NCBI GenBank assembly: GCA_032164245.1
Contig: JAVMKO010000010.1
Coordinates: 33,182,189 to 33,246,188, forward strand
Reading direction: 5' to 3'
From: Sternotherus odoratus
Taxonomy: Eukaryota > Chordata > Testudines > Kinosternidae
Length of the DNA: 64,000 nucleotides
Part shown: positions 1 through 11,254 of the stretch, in pieces
How the letters are laid out: each line of letters begins with the position of its first letter
How positions within the stretch are numbered: the stretch's first letter is position 1
The notes under the pieces: model-generated
Databases searched by the model: none
What the model saw: only the letters and a program-made list of their open reading frames with translations
Told to the model about the DNA's origin: nothing
Translations under genes and position numbers: made by a program

Positions 1-1179
1 TATGGCCAATGATTCAAAATCCAATACCCCAAAGGCTAGATGAAAGTGGCTGATGTTCCACTGTCAGTCCTGGTCTCTCTTCCACAGTTATGCTCACCTA
101 TCTTTTTTAAAAGGTTAATTCTATTAACCTGTCTCACTAAAGGACAAGGGGATGTTCTGAATCTAGCAACCTTCACCCAACAGAGAGGAGCTTTTGAAAT
201 TGTCAGGGCCCAGCTCTCCAAACACGATTCTCTTAGGGACTTGCAATATTTTATTCACTGGTTGTTCCCTGACCATTCATGTTCTGCTGTGTTTCTTCTT
301 CATTTCTACCCTCTTTGATTAAACATCAGGTAAAATGAACAGATTGGGTTTTCTCCTTTGTCTCATAAGTGACCATCTCTGTAGACTTTGGTTAAAGTGC
401 TTGTTTTGAAATGCAAAATACCTGGCAGCTGTTTGCCTCTTGTATCTCCTAAATTGCTGAAGTGAGACCCAAAGGCCGTCAGATTGGCATCTGAGGTCAG
501 AGGTGAAGATGATGGACTTCCTGGGTTCTTCCACCTCTGCTCCCAGAACAAGGATGGTCACTCTTGCAGAAAGAACACCGAGCATGGACATGGGTGTCAT
601 TTTGTGATTGTTAGCGTGAAAATCTGATTCAGTTCAATTCAAGGGGATTTTTTGGGCATGATAAGCTATACAAATATTGCCAAAGTGTAAGAAAAAGACT
701 GACTGTTAGAGGCGGCTATGCTGCATTTTATTATAACTTGTGCTTTTATAGTAGGATTTCTGTTGGGCGGACCAAGAATGGTAGTGGTGAAGAGGTAGAA
801 TATTTCTTAAGTTCTTCAGAAATGTAGCAGGAGCATTAGAGTGGAGAAGGCAGACTGCAAAACTGGGATTTGTTCCAGAGAAAACCTAACATTGAAGCCA
901 GTACAGTGCTTATCATGTCTTTGATCATCACTTATTTGAATCCATCCCTGGGGCTCTGCATATGAATTACCCCCCCAAATATATAATTAGTATTCACTCC
1001 TTCCGGCTGGCTTCTGTTGCTCTTCCTCCTTTTGTTCCCCATTACACAATACTTAACTGTTCTTTTTAAGCATTGACAACAGAAATAAATCTGACTGCCA
1101 AGAAAGGCTAGATGTCCTATTTATGAGAACAGGGGAGCAATTTGCCTGCTTTCTACCTCCGCTGCCCATCTGGAGAACT

Positions 1180-1675
1180 GAAGTGCACCAAGAATTTGAA
1201 GACCGCTGTCATGTCCCATCCCCGCCTTAATCTCCTCTTTTCCAAATTTAATGTACCTGGTGCCTTCAGTCTGTGCTCATATGGCTTGAATTCCATTCCT
1301 TTGATCATCTTTGTCACTCACTTCTGGATCCTTTCCAGTTTCTCTATATCTTTTGTATACAGTGGTGGCCAAAAATTGGACAGAGTACTCCAGCTGAGGC
1401 CTAACCAGCGTAGAATAGAATGGTACTATCATCTCTGTTAATGCAACCCAAAATTGCATTTGCTTTTTTTGCAACAGCATGACATTATCACTGTCTTCCA
1501 GTCACCTGACAAAGAGGCTGATTTGAGCGATAGGTTATATACCACAGTTAGCTCTGCAGTTCCATATCTGAGTTCCTTAAGAGCTCTTGGGTAAATATCA
1601 TCTGATTCTAGTGACTTATTACTATTTAATTGATCAATTTGTTCCAAAACCAATTGGCAAAGTTCCTCAGATATT
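1180..1675 (-). mobile_element. CR1 LINE remnant, left part
   Basis: The - strand reads IDQLNSNKSLESDDIYPRAL and LSGDWKTVIMS (the CR1 block before the reverse-transcriptase palm), then jumps to VPFYSTLVRPQLEYSVQF (the block near the C-terminus). An internal deletion near 1440-1480 joins the two. The + strand shows ccgccttaatctcctctttt, as in the CR1 at 26.8 kb. A foldback element splits it from 2196-2400. Confidence 0.85.
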
Positions 1676-1690
1676 TCATCTAAAAAGAAT

Positions 1691-2180
1691 CAGAGAGGTA
1701 GCCGTGTTAGTCTGGAATAGCAGAGGTAACAAAGTCCTGTGGCACCTTAAAGACTAACTATAAAGTTTTGAAGCATAAGCTTTCGTGGGCTAATACCCAC
1801 TTCGTCGGATGCAAGCAGTGGAAGTGTCCAGAGGCAGGTATAGAAAAGTAGGCAAGAACCAGGTGGGAGGTAAAAAGGTTAGTCCAATTAGGCTGAACCA
1901 GCTTGTTATCTCCGATCAGGGAGGGTGGGTTATTCTTCTAGCATTTGAATGGGGGGTTGAATGCTAGAAGAATAACCCACCCTCCCTGATCGGAGATAAC
2001 AAGCTGGTTCAGCCTAATTGGACTAATCTTTTTACCTCCCACCTGGTTCTTGCCTACTTTTCTATACCTGCCTCTGGACACTTCCACTGCTTGCATCCGA
2101 CGAAGTGGGTATTAGCCCACGAAAGCTTATGCTTCAAAACTTTATAGTTAGTCTTTAAGGTGCCACAGGACTTTGTTACC
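1691..2180. mobile_element. Foldback element with 15-bp target duplication
   Basis: Left arm 1723-1945 and right arm 1960-2180 (extending a few bases into the flank) are inverted copies with about one mismatch (aaaggttag versus aaagattag) around a 14-nt loop. A 32-bp head, cagagaggtagccgtgttag onward, precedes the left arm only. The insertion is flanked by the identical 15-mer tcatctaaaaagaat at 1676-1690 and 2181-2195. Arm fragments of the same family lie at 10255, 32970, 39522 and 54318. Confidence 0.93.
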
Positions 2181-2195
2181 TCATCTAAAAAGAAT

Positions 2196-2400
2196 GGCTC
2201 AGATGTGGGAATCTCCCTCATCCTTTGTGAGGAGAAAGAGGGATGCAAAGAATTCCTTTCGCTTTTCTGCAATGGCCTTATCTTCCTGAGTGCTCTTTTA
2301 GCACCTCAATTGTCTAGTGGTCCCACTGATTTGTTTGTCAGGCATCCTGCTTCTGATGTATTCAAAAAATGTTTTTGCTGTTAGCTTTTATGTAGAATTT
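2196..2400 (-). mobile_element. CR1 LINE remnant, right part
   Basis: It continues the sequence interrupted by the foldback: ggctcagatgtgggaatctc and ttagcacctcaattgtctag fit an old CR1 on the - strand. Its right end is vague. Confidence 0.5.
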
Positions 2401-3728
2401 AAGCTTTAAAGAAGAATGAAGGTTTGTTTTTTAGCCCTTAAGGTTCTGAATCAAGTGTAAACCTATGTTATATCTGTCTTCCTGAGCCTACAGATGTCTT
2501 CAGAGCCTCTGTCCCTGTTCATAGCTTACCAGCCGCAGAATGAAATACAGACTGCGGTCAGTATCACATTTGCTTCTTACAATCCTTGTATCCTACCTGA
2601 AACGGATAAGAATTATACAGATTTCATAAAGCTGCTCTTGCTTAGGAAAGCTAAGCAGCAGCAGAGGTGGAAACTGGAGCGCTTCATGGCGTGGAGGAGC
2701 TAAAAATAGAAGCTCTGGAGAAGGAATAGAACAAGACAAAACACTCTCTCCGTTGCAGTTGTCAGGTGGCTCACTAAAGGGGCAGAGAATTAGAGAATTT
2801 CCCCGCGCACCTCTGGCTGCAGCCAATAAGCTGTGGATTTTGGGGGTGAGAAAAAAATAGCTCCCCTTTTGCTTGCCAAGAGCTAGATTCTAGAGGCTGT
2901 CTGTGAGACTTCATGTCAGACATCTGCTAGCAAGAGGCCCATACAAAAGGTAGGACCCAGGAACAGCACTCTGGTAGCAATCCCATCACTCTCCTTCCTT
3001 CTCAGTAGTTGAGTAGTGGGGGCTGGGTAGTAGGACTTCTGATCTGGACATTGCTTTTTAAAGCCATCATCTTCATTTCTTGTATGTGCTTCTGATTAGT
3101 GAGCTTAGTCCTTTGGGTAGTGGATGTCAGGTTTTTCCCAGTCCTGTGTATCCTCTGCATATGCTGTGCGGTATAGTAATTGATTTCGATGGGTAACTTG
3201 TTCATAGGTCTGTGCCCAGTATGGAGTGTACTTTAGAAATTATTTCTGCATTCCTTGGTTAATGAGGATTTAGTGCTGCTGTGCATGCATGGAATAGTTA
3301 ATTCTATCTGCCTCTTTCAGGGCCAGCTCTAAAATATATATTAATATGAAGGCCTAAACTGACCTATTTTATTACCTTGATTACTGAACAATAAAGATCC
3401 ACCTTCCAACCCAAACATAATTAAGCTTGGCTGGAGTTCAGTTCTGGTTGCAGTTGTGTTATGGTTTACACGCTACCTCCTTGATTGCTTTCCTCCAGAG
3501 TTTGTTTATCTCCCTCAGCTTGTTTTAGATAAACCAGTCTGACTGGTTGGACCTTGCGTGAGTGCTAAGAAGGGAAATTTTCTTGGTGCTTGCACGCTCC
3601 TGTGAAGGAGCAATTAGGACAAAGTGTAATACTGGTTCAGGCCTTGCTGTTTGCATGCTAGGATGCTGTGTAATCTTACTGTACCTTTCTGACAGCTCCA
3701 GGTAATGTCCCTTGCATTAACCCATTAA

Positions 3729-4009
3729 GGGTATGTCTACACAGCAATAAAAACCCCACAGTACTGAGCCTTAGTGCCCGCTTCAATTGACTGGAGAACT
3801 AAGAATTGCCATGTAGATGCTGGGTTGGAGCTCAGGCTCTGATAACCATCCCTCTTGGAGGATTTCAGTCTGTGTTCTTGCAGAAGCCTTAATGGTCTGT
3901 GCTGTGATTTCTAACCCTGTGAGCCCAAGCCCCACTAGCCCGAGTCAGCTGACCTGGGCCAACAGCAGCAGCTGTGTCATAGGTCGTGTATTGCAGCGTA
4001 GATGTACCC
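3729..4009. mobile_element. Harbinger-like MITE
   Basis: It starts gggtatgtctacacagcaat and ends tgcagcgtagatgtaccc, with TAA at both flanks (3726-3728 and 4010-4012), a 3-bp target duplication typical of PIF/Harbinger. Non-coding. A second copy is at 52434-52676. Confidence 0.88.
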
Positions 4010-4699
4010 TAAGTGTTCACCGTTGCCAGAGCGATCAGACTGATGGAGTAGGCACACATTGTAACTTTCAGCATCTGGAGAGGGTGCTGCAGAGTTGGCA
4101 CCTCTTTGGTTGTAATATGCCAAACGAGGTTGGTGTGAAATGCGGCCCTGGAGTCCCAACTCTCCGGTTAGTGAGAATGTTGTGTCAAGTGTAAACAGGG
4201 AATCCCAGGACCCTGTCCTCCAGCTTAAAAAGATCTGCATTGTTGAAAAGCACTTTTGGAGTCACAAGCCCCAGGTCAGAGAGGGGAGTGTATGTGAAAT
4301 AACAAGTTTGGAGAGACCCTGAACCTGGGTCACTCAATCCTACCCCAGGCTAGAGAAACAAGATCTGATGAATGAGCAAAGATATGAATGGGAATGAGCT
4401 ATGGCTGAACCTTGCGTGACTCTGGAGGGAAAGCGGGTGTGTGAACACTGACAGGTGCGTGACTAGTTTGACAGGTTTAGGATCATTAGTGGCTTAGGAC
4501 TCTGAACGTTCAGCTTTTTGAAGTTGCTGCTATCAATTGTTTTAAATTACTTCTGATAATACACGTGCTTGCATCTATGCTGCACGTAATAAAAGCTTGA
4601 TTACAGAAAAGTCTTTTAATCAGCTGTTAACATGCAAGGTCAAGTGTTCAGGACTGTTCCACGTCTCTGAAGCAGTAATGTCTAGTTTGTTTCAACACA

Positions 4700-5440
4700 T
4701 TCCTAGATACTAACGCCGGAAAGGATCATTAGATCATCTAGGCTGACAACACAGGCCATTGAATTTCACCAAGTTACTCCAGCATTCAGCCTAATAATTT
4801 GTTTGATTAAAGCGTATCTTCCTGAAAGGCATCTGGGCTTGAAGATCTCGAGAGATGGAGAATCCACCACTTCCGATGGTTTGTTCCAGTGGTCCATGAC
4901 TGGAGTTCCTAGGTGCTACAGGAATACAGAAGATCGCCTGCACTGTTAAAATTGTGCCTTGTTTCTAATTTGAAGTTGGCTTTAACTTCAAGCCATTGGT
5001 TCTTGTTTCGCCTCTCCGCTAGGTTAGAGCTTTTTAGTAGCTGGTGTGTTCTACCTTTGAGAAGGCACTTATACACTGTGATCAAATCATTTCTTGAGCT
5101 CAGTCTGTTTGGCCTAAGTCTCTCACTGTAAGGCATTTTCTCCAGCCCTCAGATAGCTTTTGTGGCTCTCTTTGCACCGTTTTTCAGCTTTTCAACATCC
5201 TGTTTATAATGTGTGCATCAGAACTGCACATAATATTCCAGTCCTGGTCTCACCAATGCTTCCCTACTCCTTGGTTTGTATGTCCACGAATCACACTTTT
5301 CAGTTTTGCCATAGCATTGCACTGGAAGTTCATGTTGAGTTGTGTGGCCACCGTGACTCCTAAATCCTTTTCAGAGTCACTGCTGTCTGGAAGATAGTTC
5401 CCCATTCTGTAGGTCTGTCCTGCATTCTTTGTTCCTTGCG
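4700..5440 (-). mobile_element. Probable old CR1-type LINE remnant
   Basis: The - strand frame at 5136-4909 reads MPYSERLRPNRLSSRNDLIT VYKCLLKGRT, resembling the C-terminal R-L-x-L-x-S-x-x-x-R-R-x-R-x-D-x-I-x-x-Y-K region of CR1-like proteins. The + strand has ctaggctgacaacacaggcc (CR1-tail-like) near 4739. Diverged; borders approximate. Confidence 0.6.
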
Positions 5441-6203
5441 ATTGTGGCTATATGGAAACCATTTTATTTGCATGAGCCCAGCCCGCTCAGCAAACCAGAT
5501 GACTCTGTTTGGTTGCCCTGTCGTCATTATTTCCCATTCCACCAGGCTTTGTGATCACTCCTTAAGGGTAGACAAGGGCAAGCAGGGGTTTTACATTGAT
5601 TGAGCTAAGGGAAACCTGAGGTAGCTCTCTTCGAGCAAACTCTGCCTTGCCTTTGTTGGTGCTTGGGAGTCGGCAACCAGTGCAGCTGCTCCACTAGCTG
5701 AATTGCCACTGTTCCTGAGTTCATATGCACTCTTTACCTGTAACTGATACCTGTGTGGAAACGAATCAGGATTGAGGTTTGTGACTGTTGCAGAAGTGAG
5801 ACAACATTCATGAAAGTACCAGATGTTTTGGCCCTTCAGTCAGGCCCTCTCCCTGGCACTTCATGCCACGCCCAAGCTGTGAAAGAGAGCGTCATCTTCT
5901 TGTGAGTGATGTATGGGGTTTTGAATCTGTAATGTATCTCCCGCATGCTTCCTGTGCCTCTCACCTGCCAGCCCCACAAAGTGACAACGGATAGAATGTT
6001 CAACAGTAATCCCAAAGCTGATTGTTCTGGAGTGCCTCTGGGCACTGCTTATTCAGTTCAGAGCAGTGCATCTGAATTAGCCAAACAGAAGTGAGCCAAG
6101 AACTTGCCTGCTTGCAGTCATTTCCCCTCCAGCTGTGATTATCAAATATCACGAGCTAAGCAGAATTGAGCTGTGCTGGTATGTAGATGGGAGACCTCTA
6201 GAG

Positions 6204-6597
6204 CAGTGGTCCCCAACCCCGGTCCGCGGACCGGTACCGGTCCGTGGAGCAATTTGTACCAGTCCGTGGCCGCCTTCCCTTCCGGCGGCTTTTCGGCGGA
6301 CATAGAAGAGCCCGCCGCCGCCTTGTCTTCCGGTCCGCGTTCGGCAGCCTTTTGTTCCGGGCCGCCTTCACTTCCGGCGGGTTTTTGGCGGGCACAGAGT
6401 ACCCCGCCGCTTTCTGTACCGGTCCGCCGTCCGCAGAGTTAGGTTTTTGGCCGCCATCAGCTTCGGCGGCTTTTCGGCGGACATACAAAGGTCCGTCGCC
6501 CCGAAGGGAAAAAAAACCTAAAACGACCCCCCGGGCCGCAAGCAATCACTGTCCCGCGCTGACCGGTCCGCGCCGATAAAAAGGTTGGAGACCACTG
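6204..6597. mobile_element. GC-rich hAT MITE with ctctagag duplications
   Basis: Ends cagtggtccccaacc and ggttggagaccactg are inverted. Perfect 8-bp duplications ctctagag flank it (6196-6203, 6598-6605), which fits the hAT-Charlie nTCTAGAn preference. The interior is CpG-rich with repeated cggcggcttttcggcgga. The long open frames here are chance products of the GC content. Confidence 0.95.
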
Positions 6598-8198
6598 CTC
6601 TAGAGAACTCAGTGTACTGCAGAGTGGAATATTGAGGGAAGAGTACCCTATATCCCTTGAGTTTGTACTGAATCATTATTCTAGCACAGAGCTAGAAGGT
6701 GCTATATTATGTGAGAACTTTTGGTTGAGATGTTAAAGGTCTTGCAGTGTGGTCAAAGATCCAGTGATGTTTTGCAAGCATGTTCTTCTTACCTGATTTC
6801 CCCCTGCATTTCGAATTGGATACAGTATTTTAAACTTCCTTTCCTAAACGGTTATGTATTGCTGTCGTGTGCTGTTTTACAGCTGCTGTGTTCCAACTCG
6901 GAGGAGTTTACCTTTCTCTGGCTGGGAAGTAGATTTTCCAAAATTAGTAAAGTCTGTAAAATTCTAGGGGTTCATTGCATGAAAGGTGCCCCATTAGTGC
7001 AAGATCATTCTTGCTTAAAGGTGGATTGGGGTAGAGAATTGGGTAGTCAGAGCTCCAAATACTTTAAATAAAGAATCTGGCTTGTTTTACGTGTTGACTT
7101 CTTGGGATCTCACTGTAGAAGTGAGAAAACATCGCAGCAGAGTGTTGTTTTCAGCACTTCAGTCTGGCTGATCCAGTCTTTTTTTCCTCTCGAGAGTTGG
7201 AGCAAGTCCTGGTGTGTTAGAGAATGATGTTGCCAAACAACACACAATTGTCTGAGAAACACTGCGAAATATATAGTGACTTCTTCCTTATTCTTGTGCC
7301 CATGTGATCCTGGCAGAAGTTCTGTCCCCATGGGATTTTGCTGTGTGGAGAACCAGAGCAGATCCTGGAATGATACAGTTCTAGTTGGGACTTTGTCTTC
7401 TATGATCAAATTTCTAGAGCCCTATGTGGATACAAAATTTGTACCTGCATTTGATCCGCAAAAATGGTTCCCGGATATCCTCATCAATGGATATCTGCAG
7501 ATTTGCAGGACTCTACAGATTTCCCCCAAAGGGCACAGCTGAGGGGACTGTGACAGCTCTCCTCCATTAGTTCAAAGATACTTGTTTTACATGACTTGTG
7601 TTAGGGATAGTGAACTTTAACAGATAGTGAGGCTGGATTGAGCAACATGTGTAGAGATCGTGGTCTCATCCTTTGGAGCCTCAGGATCCTTTAATTTGGC
7701 TGGTCATTATTGTCAAGTGAAGATAGAAGCACCCCTCAGAGAGGGAAGATATTATAAGTCACAGCTTCTGTTCCCTGTCTTACAGTGCCACTAACGTCTG
7801 TCACAGCCATGTGTACATCCCTTGTAATGAGCCTGGAGGTGGTTTCTTTGTGTTCAGTGTGTCATGGCAGCCCCTGGAAAGAACCCAAGTAATTTAAAGA
7901 ATAAGAGTGGAGCTTGCAGGCTACAAGATCTTTTCCCTTTAAAGGAGTTATCCCTGGCCAGAGAAACTAAGGTCCTTTTGATTGTTGATGATCACATTGA
8001 TGATGATCCTCAAAGCGATGGGCTGCCCTTTGGGTGGACGTCTGCCATATTATTCTAAACCCAGCCACTCTGTGGGCTGTTATGGTGCTGTAGAAGTACT
8101 TGCATGGGCTTGCAGAAGATGAGAGCTGTTAATAAACAGAACTAAAATAATTGCAGAATGCAACTGAAGCATTTTAATTTCTCAGCCACACTCTGCAT

Positions 8199-8322
8199 TA
8201 GGGTGACCAGACACCAAGTGTGAAAAATCGGGACAGGGTGTGGGGGGTAATAGGAGCCAATATAAGAAAAAGACCCCAAAATCGGGACTGTCCCTATAAA
8301 ATCGGGACATCTGGTCACCCTA
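8199..8322. mobile_element. Short hAT-like MITE
   Basis: Ends tagggtgaccag and ctggtcacccta are perfect inverted repeats; flanks ctctgcat at 8191-8198 and 8323-8330 are identical. 124 bp, containing aaaatcgggac-type repeats. Confidence 0.93.
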
Positions 8323-8697
8323 CTCTGCATAGGGCTGGTTCTTAGATTGAGATGTGTCTTGGTAAAACTGCCTCAGTCACCAATCTGAAGCCTTTGATCT
8401 GTTTGCTGCCTGATAAGGTCTACTGCTGGATTATTCAAAGGGGTTGGCAGGAAGTAGGTCCCCAAATACCATAGCAAAAACTCTTGAGTCCCACCCTATA
8501 TATTTACAGGGCTTTATTTGCTATCTTTCTGAGTTTAGAACTATGGATTCCTTGCCAGGAAGGGGACCTCCTGTAGAGACAAGTAGCCTCTTTCTTGTAT
8601 TCATTTAGGAGGGTCTGTCATTTAGTTCAGAACGGATCTTAACCCTCTGGATGTATCTGATTATTCTGTCCTTCCTCCCCTTCTCTTTGAATTGCAG

Positions 8698-8851
8698 ACT
8701 CTGGGCTAGTTGTCCCAAGCGTCTCTTATGAACTGCACAAAAAGGTATTTTCAATCGCTGAGAAACACGGGCTGACTCTGGAGCGCAGACTGGAGATGAC
8801 CGGGGTGTGTGCCAGCCAGATGGCCTTGAGTCTGCTGGGAGGACCCAACAG
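8698..8851 (+). CDS. EDC3: EDC3 exon: start of YjeF_N domain
   Basis: Enhancer of mRNA-decapping protein 3 is a P-body scaffold that binds DCP1/DCP2 and the helicase DDX6. Its C-terminal YjeF_N domain, a Rossmann-like fold, mediates dimerisation. This 154-nt exon follows the acceptor tttgaattgcag and ends at a gtaaac donor. It reads DSGLVVPSVSYELHKK through GVCASQMALSLLGGPNR, which matches vertebrate EDC3 at the start of the YjeF_N domain. The exon begins at codon position 2 (a G comes from the previous exon) and ends with AG of an Arg codon that the next exon completes. With the next two exons it supplies about the last 235 of roughly 508 residues. Only the 3' part of the gene is in the window. 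Confidence 0.96.
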
Positions 8852-9411
8852 GTAAACAATCCCTGCTGTCCCCTTTTGCCTTGTGAATGGAGTTTACAGA
8901 AGCCAGCTTGTTTATCAAAGATGTGGCCAAATTAAGTTGTATAAAATAATCTCCAGTGAAAATCTTTGTAATGGTCACAGTACAGAACACTGCACCTGTC
9001 CTGCAAGGGCACCTGCTCTCAGACCTCTGGCTCCCAGCCAGTGTCTGTCTTGAGTAGAGACCTGCATCTCTCCCTTCTGAGTCAGGAGTATCCAGGCTGC
9101 ACCATTCCCCGCCTTCATTGTTCTCCCCAGCAGAGAGGGGCTGCCCAGGAGGACAGTTAACAGGTGTAATTGTTAACAGCTATGAGGGACCCACAGCATT
9201 TCCTATGCAGGCCTACTTTATTCTTAAGGTAAAACTCATTAAAGAGAAAACATTAAATGTAATAAAAGAACCTATACAAATGCTAATAAGTTTACCAGGG
9301 CTAACCCCAACCCTAACATGGAATAGTCCTTCAGCCCTCACTCTTCCCCCACTCCCCAATCCAAGAGTTGTACATTCATCACAGCTTCAGCTCAGAACAA
9401 GCACTCTCATA

Positions 9412-10061
9412 GGGTATGGCTAGACTACAGATCATAGCGCGTTTCTGTATAGCGCTTCCCAATTTAGTGCAATAGGTTTTGCGCTAGAGCCTGGACACAT
9501 TTGTAGAGCTTCTGGCGGCAGTCACAGTACCGGGATAGGGCAGGTATCCCAGCATTCAGCTGGGTGCAGCGTGCTTTGCAAAGAGGGGGGTTGAGGGGGA
9601 ACTGGGAACATGTTCACAGGGAGAAGAGATCTGGCTGTCAGTGAGTTTTCGTTAGCGAAAACTGACAGGCTGTCTATTTCAGACACACAGCTCCGTCCAC
9701 AAGCGTTTTCAGTGTTTATTTGCTGTGAATTGTTATAGAGAAACTGAAGAGGGACTTCCACATTTTCCTTCCTTTTACAAAACAACACTTAACACATCAT
9801 TTCCCTTAAATGGCTTGTTGATTGCCTTACATGGCTCGGAGGTGTGTCAGAGATCCCTTATCGGTAAGGAGTGATTACACTGTCCCTGGCACGCTACAGG
9901 CAATACGCTAAAAGCCTTCTGACTCTGGAAAAGGAGGTTTAATAGCAGCGCTTTAAACAGTGAGTAAATGCGCAAAATCTCACTTTGAAGTGTGTACGGT
10001 ACGATAATTATAGCGCTACTGGAGGGTTTTAGCGCTGCAAAGCGCCAGTCTAACCATACCC
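9412..10061. mobile_element. Harbinger-like element, 650 bp
   Basis: Ends gggtatggctagact and agtctaaccataccc are perfect inverted repeats. Flanks are ATA at 9409-9411 and 10062-10064. The interior has tagcgct/agcgct motifs near both ends (subterminal repeats). No transposase frame was recognised. Confidence 0.88.
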
Positions 10062-10254
10062 ATAGTGTGTTTAGTCTACCCTCTAGGGATCTTTGATCTG
10101 GAGTTTCCAGGAGCAGGTAATTGGTAGACAATGGGTTTTCCCCTCCAGGCATCATTTGAAAAGGGAGGATTTGAAGTGGGTCATTTGCAGTCCCCAGGTG
10201 CTTTGTAGGAAATCCACTTCACACCTATTTTTTCCCAAAGGTCCTTTAAGAATA

Positions 10255-10392
10255 GCAACTGTGTTAGTCTGTATCCATAAAGAAAGCGAGGAATACTTGT
10301 ATAACCTTAGAGATTAACCAGTTTATTTCAGCATAAGCTTTCGTGGGCTACTGGTTAGTCTCTAAGGTGCTACAAGTATTCCTAATTTTCTT
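10255..10392. repeat. Foldback-family fragment with its own inverted arms
   Basis: aactgtgttagtctgtatcc is the family head. The arms gaatacttgtataaccttag onward (about 10290-10321) and tctctaaggtgctacaagta plus ttc (about 10350-10381) are inverted copies around gcataagctttcgtgggct. Confidence 0.8.
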
Positions 10393-10467
10393 TACAAAAG
10401 TCCTTTGAAATTCCTAATACCTTTCAGGGATTGCAGTGGTCTGTCTCCTAAAGAAGGTACATACATA

Positions 10468-10658
10468 GACTTGTCTACACTGGCAACATTAAAGCGCTCT
10501 ATAAAACCCCCACCTCCCCGAGGGGCATAGCTCCCAGTGCTGGTCCACTGTCTATACTGGCATGTTACAGCGCTGAAACTTGCAGCACTCGGGTGTGTTT
10601 TTTCACACCCCTGAGCAAGAAAGTTGCAGCGTTGTAAAGTGCCAGTGTGGACAAGCCC
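10468..10658. mobile_element. Short Harbinger-like MITE
   Basis: Ends gacttgtctacactggca and tgccagtgtggacaagccc are inverted with few mismatches; ATA flanks lie at 10465-10467 and 10659-10661. Internal gcgct motifs resemble the 9412-10061 element. Confidence 0.83.
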
Positions 10659-10858
10659 ATACAGTTCCACAATCACACATATGTAGTTGCATGTTTAATA
10701 TAATGGACCCCAATAATGTTAAACTTAATTCTATCAAGTTTCATTTAATTCAGAAAGTTCATTCAGGATACGGCAGGGTATTGTCAATCTTTCACAGTAA
10801 CTACAATGTAGTACAGGGCCCTGCTAATCCAGATGGCCAGATATGGCTTTGTCTAGGT

Positions 10859-11254
10859 CAGGGGTCTCAAACATGTGGCCCGCGAAGCCCTTCCCTGCGA
10901 CCCGCCAAGCTTCCTGTCATCCCACCCCCCATAGCAGTTTGCGGGAGGGAGGGGCCAGAAGCAGAGGCTTCTCTGCTGCCTGGCTGGGCCGCGCGTGTTT
11001 CTAGCTCTGGACTTCCTATATTGCTCTTGCTTTGTTTGCCAAACAGCTGTTGGTGGTGCCTAGTGCTTTCCAGGAGGGAATGGGGAGCTGCGTGCTCAGA
11101 GGAGGAGGTGGGGCAGGGGTGGGACCTCTTGGAAGGGGTGGAGTGCGGGTGGAGCCGGGGCAGCGAGGGCAGGGTGTGTGTCAGTGGTGCGGCCCTCGGG
11201 CCAGTGCACTAGTCCTCATGCGGCCCTCATGGTCATTTGAGTTTGAGACCCCTG
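10859..11254. mobile_element. hAT MITE with gtctaggt duplications
   Basis: Ends caggggtctcaaacatg and gtttgagacccctg; perfect 8-bp duplications gtctaggt at 10851-10858 and 11255-11262. The interior is GC-rich (tgtggcccgcgaagccc, cggccctcatggtcattt). The long frames in it are not genes. Confidence 0.95.

Larger units (their letters stand above)
1..8697 (+). other. EDC3: EDC3 intron (5' end outside window)
   Basis: No EDC3 exon is visible before the acceptor at 8697, so this is taken as the intron preceding the first exon seen. It carries a CR1 remnant split by a foldback element, a Harbinger-like MITE, a possible older LINE fragment, and two hAT-type MITEs, listed separately. The stretches 1-1170, 2400-3720, 5440-6190 and 6610-8190 show no coding region or repeat that I recognise. 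The LSm and FDF domains of EDC3 must lie upstream of the window. Confidence 0.75.

Noticed and set aside
10580..11212. 210-codon open frame on the + strand
   Set aside because: It spans two different transposable elements (10468-10658 and 10859-11254), so it is a chance frame.
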